Shown here piece after piece: positions 56,314 to 64,000 of a DNA stretch of 64,000 nt. This DNA is from Miscanthus floridulus (lineage: Eukaryota > Streptophyta > Magnoliopsida > Poales > Poaceae). How positions within the stretch are numbered: position 1 is the first letter of the stretch; each line of letters starts with the position of its first letter. The notes below the pieces were generated by a model. It saw only the letters and a program-made list of their open reading frames with translations. It had not been told where the DNA came from and ran no database searches. The stretch covers positions 87,252,939 through 87,316,938 of the forward strand of contig NC_089587.1 of assembly GCF_019320115.1 (NCBI RefSeq), in the 5' to 3' direction. Made by a program: the position numbers and the translations under genes.

Positions 56314-56318
56314 GATAT
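56314..56318. repeat. Presumed target duplication GATAT (left) of Tat element 2
   Basis: GATAT precedes the LTR start at 56319. The partner copy is outside the window, so this is unverified. Confidence 0.4.
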
Positions 56319-58118
56319 TGTTTACACCAAAATTTGGAAGAAAAAAGTCGCAGGGACTCGAAAGCTCCCAAGATCATGTCACCAAGGAATAAATTGCGTG
56401 CAGATCGGAAATAGCTGATTTAGATGCAGAAATTGGAATCGGCTCTCCTCGAATAGCGCCAGCGGATAGCAACAAAAGCTACGTTCGGCGCTAGGTCGAA
56501 ACATGCCAGACTCTACAGAAAGGGAAAGACTAGAGTCCAAGTTATCTTAAATTAGGAATGTTTTCTTTAGGGTCAAAAAATTGTGATGAGTCGTGCTTAG
56601 ACAGGAGTCATGTGCAGGTCCCGGGTATAAATATCAAGCCCCAGCTATTGTAAAAGAGAACAATCAATCAAATACAAGTCAATTACTTTTTTGGCTCCGG
56701 CCACCCCTTAGGAGTAGGAGTAGAGTAGATCTCGGTGAGTTCTTCAACGAGTACAACTGCATCGATCCGATTGACCTCCACTGCTCATCTGTAAGTACTG
56801 TCATGGTTTATACCTCTGTTCGTATGGCTGCATCGATCCGGTCGACCCCCACTGCTACTCTGGTATAGGCTAGTTATCGACTCTTGTCTAATTCAAGTAT
56901 GGCCTATGTGATTCTGCCTCACACCCCACTGCTTGAATTAGATCAAGGTCAAGTTATCGGCTTTACCTTAGTATGGCAGTCTTTGGTAGATTCATTAAGT
57001 TATTGATATTGCTTATTGCTTTCATCGTTTATCTAATTACAGCAATATCACTCTTCTCGATTGAGATTGATCTGGATCGGCCTTATATCTTGTTTAACTC
57101 ATCGTTTGCTAATTTAAAATTGATCTAATCTACATCTTAAACGACGAGTTATGTTTTTATAGGTTGTTTTGCGTCAATCTTAATCGTGCATGGCGTGCGG
57201 TTAAGGCATGTCCGATCTTGAGTAGATCTATTAGTTAATAAAAACCGTTCCATGGCCCATCATCACGGCCTGTGGGATTCTGCCTCTCACCCCACTGTTG
57301 GCACCGTGGAGTGGGGATCGTTAGCTGGTAGACCCGTTCCTAAGAAGGCATGACCTTAACTGTGCGCTATGCCTGAATCGGCTATTTAGCCGATATCGAG
57401 TGCTTTCACGAACAGTTCACATTACGAGATTATTGAAGTAAAGATAAGTTGAAAGATATGTTAGCCCCATGATCTTATTATTGTATTATGGCCTGCATGA
57501 TTCTGCCTCATGACCCACTGATATTAGTAATGAGTTAGGGTCATCGAGTCTATTGTTGTTACTATAGCCTGCATGATTCTGCCTCATGCCCCACTAGTCA
57601 TGGCGATGGATGAGATCTAACATGTTCATTAGATTTTTCTTTATTAAATGGTTAAGTGGTGTTGAATTGTCTCTTTATATAAAAGGGAGTTCGGTTACTT
57701 GTAATTATTGGCTCAGTATAAACCGATCATCATTGATATCTTATTGTCATTGATTAATATTTGCTTAAATAATATTTATCCTGAATGATAACCAATTCTT
57801 CTTATACGACCCTATGAACTTTAATCGATTTATTCTTATAAATATGCTAGAATCAACTATTTAGTCGATCTCCTCTCATATCGGCTCTCAGAGCCGCACA
57901 TTCGGGACTATCTGGCAACACCGGCACGTTCCGCCCTTAATTACTGATGAGCTTTCTCTCCTTGTTAATTGCAGGGTCAAATTGACTGGCACGTCTCGGG
58001 AGGATTACGCAGGATCGACCACCCTTGCGCTGAAGCTAGGCAGATCTGCTCCATCGAGCAGACCCTTCCGGCTTGCTGCGTGTGTCCTTGACACGGAGAC
58101 GAAAATTCTATGTCGACA
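56319..58118 (+). mobile_element. 5' LTR of Tat element 2 (about 1.8 kb)
   Basis: Starts TGTTTACACCAAAATTTGG and probably ends TTCTATGTCGACA just before TTTCTAGCACGCCTGGTGGG, a primer-binding-like sequence. It has TATA-like GGGTATAAATATC near 56627. It contains four dispersed copies of a 31-bp word (GATTCTGCCTCA..CCCCACTG). The 3' LTR is outside the window, so the end is approximate. Confidence 0.65.
56905..57595 (+). repeat. Four dispersed copies of a 31-bp LTR word
   Basis: GGCCTGCATGATTCTGCCTC followed by ATGCCCCACTG, with small differences, occurs near 56907, 57267, 57489 and 57564 in the LTR. A shorter related ACCTCCACTGCT/ACCCCCACTGCT pair is at about 56774 and 56845. Spacing is irregular. 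Confidence 0.7.
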
Positions 58119-58120
58119 CA

Positions 58121-58143
58121 CGTTTCTAGCACGCCTGGTGGGA
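58121..58143 (+). promoter_or_regulatory. Primer-binding region of Tat element 2
   Basis: TTTCTAGCACGCCTGGTGGG directly follows the LTR end. It resembles the TGGCACGCCCGGTGGGAC sequence found at this position in many grass Tat elements, apart from C-to-T type changes. The primer tRNA was not identified. Confidence 0.5.
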
Positions 58144-58156
58144 CACCACAATCGTC

Positions 58157-60060
58157 ATGGCAGCTCACAACAACGACAACATCCTTATGGTACATTATGA
58201 AGACCTACCTGATGAAGATAAGGATACCATCAGCAAAGCTACAGAAGAAGTGTTTGTTGTCCTACACCAAAACACGTGACAACACAATTATTCAGAAATT
58301 TCCACTACCAAGAGTTCTACTACACGGGCAGACAGATACAGTCGAAGCTGAAGATAGATGTTTCTTTACGGAAGCCATAGACAAATCTGTTCATGATGCC
58401 ATATCAAGCCGCAATGAAGCTTTTGTTGATGCATTTCACAACACCATGAAAGAGGCGATTCATGGAATTCCAGTTGGTCAGGTTGGATCGACTTGTTACA
58501 ACATTCCAGATCCATTGACTCAAGGGACTAATCAAGTCAGTACCAGCCATCAAGAAGCAGCACCAGCTGGTAATAGTGACGTCCAGACACTTCAAGGTTC
58601 ATCTGAACAAACTCTAGGTACTACTACGAATCAGATACAGTATAATCCTAGACCATCAATACAGCATGTGCAACAGCCGGCGGGGCAAGGTCAGAATCAG
58701 ATGATCAATTCTGGCACATCAGGCCACATACCGTCATCGGCTCAAAAAATAGCACCATCAATTCAAAGGATCCATAGAGATATAGATCCTTATGTCTATA
58801 ATCAGAGACTTCAAGCAGCAAGCCAGCAAAGGACCCAACAAATTGAGATTCCACAAGGCTATCACTATGGCACAAATTATAACACCCTCCACATGATGCC
58901 AAATCCAGGATATCAAGGCACGCAAGATTTCAATCCACAGATGGGTCAGCAAGTACCGAGAAACCCAAATCTGCAAGCTGACGAATTGCTGCTGAAGGTG
59001 ACCGAGATGATGAAGAATCAGTTCGGTCTAAAGCCAAAGGGGTTGACCTTTTTGTACAAACGCCCATATCCAGAATGGTATGATTTGGTCACTCTTCCTA
59101 CAAATTACAGGCTCCCAGAGTTTGCCAAGTTCACCGATCAAGACAGTATGAGCATAATAGAACATGTCAGTCGGTATCTTACACAATTGGGCGAAGCGTT
59201 AGTTGAGGATGCCCATCGAGTTCGTTTCTTCTCCTTATCCCTATCAGGGCAGCCTTCATTTGGTTTTCGTCACTACCAGTCAACTCTATTGCCAATTGGG
59301 CTGACCTAGAAAAGAAGTTTCATACATATTTTTACACTGGGACTAGAGAAAAGAAGATAACCGATTTAACAACCATGAGATAGAGGACTAATGAATCGGG
59401 CATTGAGTTTCTGTAGAGATTCTGGGAGACTAGAAACTTGTGCTTCTCATTGAATTTGGCCGATGATCAGCTAGCTACTTTAGCTATACAAGGAATATTG
59501 CCAATGTGGAAAGAAAAGCTGTTAGGACAAGAATTTGACAACTTGGGTCAATTGGCTCAACGAGTAGTAGCGCTCAATAGCCAATTCCAGAGTATGCGCA
59601 GAGATACCTGATTCTAGAAGAGTACCACCGTAGCCGAAGCTTACGATCCATACTCAGCAGATGATGGCTATGAAGATGAAGAAGAGGACGTTGCTACGGC
59701 TGAATGGAATTAGGGCAAGAAGACAGTAATGGTGCCAAATCCTTAGGGAAGAGGAGTCGAGGAGAGCTATGACTTCGATGTCACAAAATCGGACAAGCTC
59801 TTTGACTTCTTACTTGAGAAGGGCCAGATCAAATTGCCGGACAATCATGTTATGTTGCCCCCTGAACAGTTGAAGAATAAAAAGTTCTGCAAGTTCCATA
59901 ATGCTACTTCTCATTCCACCAATGAATGCAGAATTTTCTGGCAGCATATATGGCGGGCTATTCAGCAAGGGAGGTTCAAGTTTGATGCACCTTGGAAGAT
60001 GAAGGTGGATGATAATTCTTTCCTAGGAGATCAAAATATGGTTGATGTTGGGTTATAAGG
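58157..60060 (+). pseudogene. gag of Tat element 2
   Basis: An ATG at 58157 (MAAHNNDNILMVHYEDLPDE) opens a short frame, a frameshift near 58275 leads to a 300-codon Gln-rich frame ending VRFFSLSLSG, and a one-base loss near 59247 moves to the capsid-like WADLEKKFHTYFYTG frame. A C-x2-H-x4-H-x4-C box, CKFHNATSHSTNEC, lies at about 59887-59928. TAG codons follow Gln-like sites at about 59380 and 59415. The same CHHC box is found in the other Tat element of the window. Confidence 0.75.
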
Positions 60061-60873
60061 GAAAACTAAGGTCCTAACATCGGCTAAATTGAGAGAAGCT
60101 GGAATAGTTGATCCCAAAATGCAAATATCGGCTGATGAATATAGAGAGATTAGAAAACATCATAATCAACAGAGGAGCTGATATGAATAGGGGGAGACGT
60201 CAAAGGATGGAGCGACAAAGCCACGAGTCACATCTCGAATCCTGTTAAACAAGTGGCAGCGGCAGAAAGAAAAAGATCATCAGCGATGGTTAGAGGATCA
60301 AGAATACCAGCATCAACTGGAAGAAGAGAGGTATGAAAGGAAGCAAGCCGAATCACACTGGAATTATCCTTTCTTCAGATACTGCTGGAACAAAGGTTTG
60401 AAATTGCCTACCAGACATAACTATCCAGAACGCAGCAATCAATATTGAGAGTTTAGGCAATCTCAAGTCAATCATCGATCTATCCATGCTCAGGATGCAT
60501 ATCATCATAATAACATGGATCGGCGCTTAAAAAATAAAAGTATTCATGATCGGCTAGGAAAAAGAGTTGTTGACCAAGACTGGGCTGATCATGAAGAAGG
60601 AAGCAACCAGAGGAAACATGTTTGGCAGGAAGGCCAATGGTGCCCCGGAGGTTTAACAAGAAGCCAGAAGAGAAGAGTGCAATGCCTAAGGAATAAGGAG
60701 ATAGAACAGGTTCAGCCATCCGGTAAAACTCAAGTGTGGCGTAGCAAGCAAATAGCCGATAGAAAGCAACCATCGGCTAATATTCAAATGGTTTTTCTGT
60801 TGCCATCAGAATTCAGAGTCAATGGTGAAAGCCCACAGCCGATCCAAGCAGTTGGCTTTGAAAATTTGTTTTA
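60061..60873 (+). pseudogene. Linker between gag and pol of Tat element 2, Gln/Arg-rich
   Basis: Charged, repeat-like frames (WLEDQEYQHQLEEERYERKQ; MDRRLKNKSIHDRLGKRVVD) end with MVFLLPSEFRVNGE. I did not find a protease D-S/T-G-A/S active site here or in the adjoining frames, so the protease may be lost or unrecognised. Stops at 60058, 60178 and 60448 interrupt. Confidence 0.5.
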
Positions 60874-61960
60874 ATGGATAATCCAAGAGATGGTACAGAT
60901 GGTAAACTAGGACACGGCTTCACGTCGGCTGATGAATTGGAAGAAGTGGATATTGGTTCTGGAGACATACCTAGGCCAACGTACGTAAGTGCTAAATTGG
61001 ATCCAGAGTATTTGCAGGAATTAATTAATTTATTGAAAGAATTTAAAGACTGCTTTGCTTGGGAATACTATGAGATGCCTGGTTTGGACCGGTCAATTGT
61101 TGAGCATCGGTTGCTAATCAAACCTGGATATCGGCCATTCAAGCAAGCTCCAAGGAGATTCAATCCAAATGCGCTTAATGATATTAAAAAAGAGACTGAA
61201 AGGCTACTGGAGGTGAAGTTCATCCGGCCATGCTGATATGCAGAGTGGATATCGAATGTTGTCCCTGTATACAAGACGAATGGAAAATTAAGGGTTTGCA
61301 TTGATTTCAGGGATCTGAACAAAGCCACACCCATGGATGGTTATCCAATGCCGATAGCCGATATGTTAGTAGATGCAGCAGCCGGGCATAAGGTTATTAG
61401 CTTCATGGACGGCAATGTAGGGTATAACCAAATTTTCATGGCTGAAGAGGACATAGCGAAGACCGCTTTCAGGTGCCTCGGCACAATTGGCTTGTTCGAG
61501 TGGGTTGTGATGACCTTCGGTTTGAAGAATGCTGGTGCCACTTATCAAAGGGCAATGAATTATATTTTTCATAAGTTGATCGGTAGGATTGTTGAAATCT
61601 ACATTGATGATGTGATGATAAAATCAAAAGGATACAAAGAGCATCTAGCTGATTTGCGGGAAACTCTGGAATGCACAAGAAAACATGGTCTAAAGATGAA
61701 TCCTAATAAGTGTGCCTTTGGGGTATCAGCTGGGCAATTTTTGGGTTTTATGGTCCATGAGAGAGGGATTGAGGTCGGTCAGAAGAGCATGAAAGCAATT
61801 GATGATGCGGTGCCCCCGACTACTAAGACAGAGTTGCAATCTTTGCTTGGCAAGATTAATTTCATCAGAATGTTTATTTCAAATTTTGTCGAAGAGGATT
61901 CTTCCGTTTTCTCCCTTGTTGAAATTAAAGAACGATCAAGAATTCAGATGGGGTGACATA
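60874..61960 (+). pseudogene. Reverse transcriptase of Tat element 2
   Basis: Pre-RT segment KDCFAWEYYEMPGLDRSIVE, then YRPFKQAPRRFNPNAL, a TGA at 61234, CIDFRDLNKATPMDGYPMPI, SFMDGNVGYNQIFMAEED, VVMTFGLKNAGATYQRAMN and the intact catalytic YIDDVMIKSKG near 61610. FIRMFISNF precedes a one-base frame change near 61885-61900. Active-site Asp residues are present, though motif A reads FMDGN. Confidence 0.85.
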
Positions 61961-62830
61961 CAACAGAAGGCGTTTGAAGAGATAAAAGAGTATATGAAGC
62001 GTCCACCCGTGCTAGTTCCTCCTTAGTAGGGTAAGCCTTACAAGTTGTACATATTGGCCGATGACAAAACAATTGGATCGGTCCTGATGCAAGAGTTTGA
62101 AGGAAAGGAGCGAGTGGTTTTCTATCTAAGCAGGAGACTTCTAGATCCAGAAACAAGATATTCTCCCATCGAAAAGTTATGCTTGTGCTTATATTTCTCT
62201 TGTACCAAGTTGAGGCATTACTTATTGTCGGTCGAATGTACAGTTGTTTCCCAGGCTGACATAATCAAGCACATGTTATCGATGCCAATACTAAATGGGA
62301 GAGTGGAAAAATGGATTCTCGTGTTATCAGAGTTTGACTTGAGGTACGAATCGGCTAAAGCAGTCAAAGTGAAGGTAATAGCTGATTTTGTCACCCAGCA
62401 TCGTAAACCAAGCATGAATTATGTAGAGCCGGTACCCTGGACGTTATTCTTCGATGGATCATCTTGCAAGAAAGGTGGTGGCATTGGTATTGTTATTATT
62501 TCGCCTCGGGGGGCAAATTTTGAGTTTGCCTTTCCAACTGAGCCAATGGTTACCAACAATCAAGAAGAATATGAGGCTGTTTTGAGAGGGATTCAACTTC
62601 TTTATGAGGTAAAGACCGAAGCAATTCAAATATTTGGAGACTCATTGTTGATTATTAATCAGTTGATCGGCCTATATGAGTGCAAAGAAGACACTTTGAG
62701 GAGATATTATGACAAGTGTCAGAGGTTGCTCAAAGAGTTTTCTCATGTCTCATTTTAGCACATTCCAAGGGCACGAAATCAAGAAGCTAACCGTTTGGCT
62801 CAAAGTGCATTAGGTTATCGAGTAATTCAA
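61900..62830 (+). pseudogene. Two RNase H domains of Tat element 2
   Basis: First domain: AFEEIKEYMKRPPVLVPP, TAG at 62024, YILADDKTIGSVLMQEFEGK, FYLSRRLLDPETRYSPIEKL. Second, archaeal-type domain: WTLFFDGSSCKKGGGIGIVI, NNQEEYEAVLRGIQLLYEV, IFGDSLLIINQLIGLYECKE and HIPRARNQEANRLAQSAL, with the D, E and D residues in place and a TAG at 62756. This tandem is an established mark of the Tat lineage. Confidence 0.85.
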
Positions 62831-62839
62831 GAAATCTTG

Positions 62840-64000
62840 AGCAATGAAACCTTGGATAATGACTGGAGAGTTAAGATAGTCGACTACTTTAGAGATCCGT
62901 CATGAAAAGTTACCAGAAAGTTAAGGTATAAATCAACTAAATATGTTTTGCTGGATGATCAGCTGTATTACAAAACGATCGACGGGGCCTTACTCAAATG
63001 CCTGAATCAAGAAGAGGCTAAGGTGTTGATGGGCGAAGTGCATGAAGGGATATGTGGAGCTCATCAATCGGCTTATAAGACGAAATGGATTATCTGCAGA
63101 ACTGGATATTTCTGGCCAACAATATTAGAAGATTGTTTTGAATATTACAAGGGATGCCAAGACTGTCAACGTTTTGGTAATATCTAGAAGTCGCCTGCAT
63201 CGGCCATGAACCCAATAATCAAGCCATGGCCGTTTCAGGGTTGGGGAATTGATTTAATTGGCTAGATCTTTCCACCCTCGAGCAAAGGACATAAGTTCAT
63301 ATTGGTAGCAACAAATTACTTCACCAAGTGGGTTGAAGCAGCCCCCTTGAAAACGGTAACTTCAAAAAACATGGTTGATTTTATCAAGGAGCATATTGTG
63401 TATCGTTTTGGGATTTCTCAAACCATCACTACCGATCAAGGGACCATGTTCGCATTAGAGAAATTTAGAGATTTTGCTGCCAGTATGGAGATCAAGCTGC
63501 TAAATTCATCTCCTTACTATGCTTAGGCTAATGGTCAGGCAGAGGCTGATTAAGCTGATCAAGAAGAAAATTGAGGAACAGCCCAGGAAGTGGCATTCGA
63601 CGCTTAATGAGGCACTATGGGCATACAAGATGGCCTATCATGGATCAATTAACACATCACCTTATGAGCTTGTGTATGGCCATAACGCAGTCCTTCCTTG
63701 GGAAGTTTAGACCAGATCGAGACGTGTTATGTTACAGAATGATTTGACAGCCAAAGTCTACAAAAATCTTATGATGGACGACTTAGAAGACTTAACTTAC
63801 CTTCGGCTACGCGCTCTTGAAAATATTGAAACCAATAAACTGAGGGTCGCAAAATATTATAATAAAAGGGTCAAGAATAAGCAATTTTTTGAAGGAGATT
63901 TGGTCTGGAAAACAAAATCGTCGATCGAGTCAGGGAGCAACAGGTTCGGCGAAAAGTCACCCAACTGGGAAGGACCTTATCGGATCAAATGTTATGCGCC
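62840..64000 (+). pseudogene. Integrase of Tat element 2 (runs to window end)
   Basis: Zinc-finger part HEGICGAHQSAYKTK..CQDC, core with GWGIDLIG, VATNYFTKWVEAAPLKT, TITTDQGTMF and the NGQAEA region after a TAG at 63524. The C-terminal part continues with YNKRVKNKQFFEGDLVWK to the window edge. Stops at 63184, 63262, 63524 and 63708; most fit Gln-to-stop. Confidence 0.8.

Larger units (their letters stand above)
50287..56318 (+). mobile_element. CACTA (En/Spm) transposon, 5' part, with TNP2-type transposase
   Basis: Begins CACTACCAGAGATGACTTC at 50290 (preceded by AGT, 50287-50289), followed by dense TTTGCCGAGTG/CACTCGGCAAA subterminal repeats, a long hairpin (51920-52110), a TNP2-type transposase (52209-55796) and the first exon of a second ORF (55918-56280). 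The element is interrupted at 56319 by an LTR retrotransposon; its 3' end lies beyond the window. Numerous nonsense codons show it is inactive. Confidence 0.85.
56319..64000 (+). mobile_element. Tat-lineage Gypsy retrotransposon 2 (truncated by window end)
   Basis: 5' LTR (about 56319-58118), primer-binding region, gag, reverse transcriptase, RNase H, a second archaeal-type RNase H and integrase follow in order on the plus strand. Dual RNase H places it in the Tat lineage, but its LTR and proteins differ clearly from the minus-strand Tat element at 17-29 kb. It is inserted in the presumed intron of the CACTA second ORF. Several frameshifts and Gln-to-stop changes inactivate it. Confidence 0.85.

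Noticed and set aside
1..64000. tRNA, rRNA or snoRNA genes
   Set aside because: No sequence with the conserved tRNA boxes or rRNA core segments was recognised by eye; a covariance-model search would be decisive.

Overview
This window looks like a nuclear, gene-poor stretch of a grass genome, probably a panicoid such as the sorghum/Miscanthus/sugarcane group. The placement rests on the kinds of element present: chromovirus and Tat-type Gypsy LTR retrotransposons, CACTA elements with TTTGCCGAGTG-type subterminal repeats, grass MITEs and a LINE-derived insert. Species is inference. No bacterial or organellar features, tRNA or rRNA genes were seen, and I found no gene I would call intact.

Left part (1-15.2 kb). 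Positions 1-2936 are a partial LTR on the minus strand, abutting an older LTR fragment (2937-3493). From 3556 to 8316 (minus strand) lie the scattered exons of one host gene, an UNC93-like membrane protein. It is cut by a CACTA derivative (about 3838-5163), a LINE-like element with a 14-bp target duplication (5406-6985) and a small MITE (about 7214-7393), and it also carries frameshifts and a nonsense codon. Further right are two MITEs, two related degenerate gene relics (about 10.2-10.6 and 12.9-13.5 kb) and a non-autonomous-looking element rich in CAACAT/GAAACAT motifs (about 13.75-15.07 kb).

Centre (15.26-48.93 kb). This is one large nest that can be unpicked by target-site duplications. 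The outermost element, 15268-48921, is flanked by CACGT and has about 1.17-kb LTRs, but no recognisable gag or pol of its own. Its 5' LTR is split at 15849/29221 by a solo LTR flanked by CTACC. That solo LTR is split in turn by a minus-strand Tat-lineage element (16974-29010), which has gag, pol, two RNase H domains and a six-exon gene on the opposite strand, but only one LTR and a copy of its polypurine-tract region at both ends. The internal region of the outermost element is also interrupted by a 12.7-kb Tekay/Del-type chromovirus (31338-44032, TSD TGGAG) with LTRs close to 4 kb.

Right part (48.9-64 kb). After about 1.4 kb of unassigned AT-rich DNA, a CACTA element starts at 50290. It contains subterminal repeats, a long hairpin, a TNP2-type transposase (52209-55796) and a second ORF (55918 onward). 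Its presumed intron is interrupted at 56319 by another Tat-lineage element (plus strand), which runs off the window end. Almost every coding frame in the window is broken, and the breaks are largely C-to-T type nonsense changes (CAG to TAG, CAA to TAA, CGA to TGA), as expected from long-term cytosine methylation.
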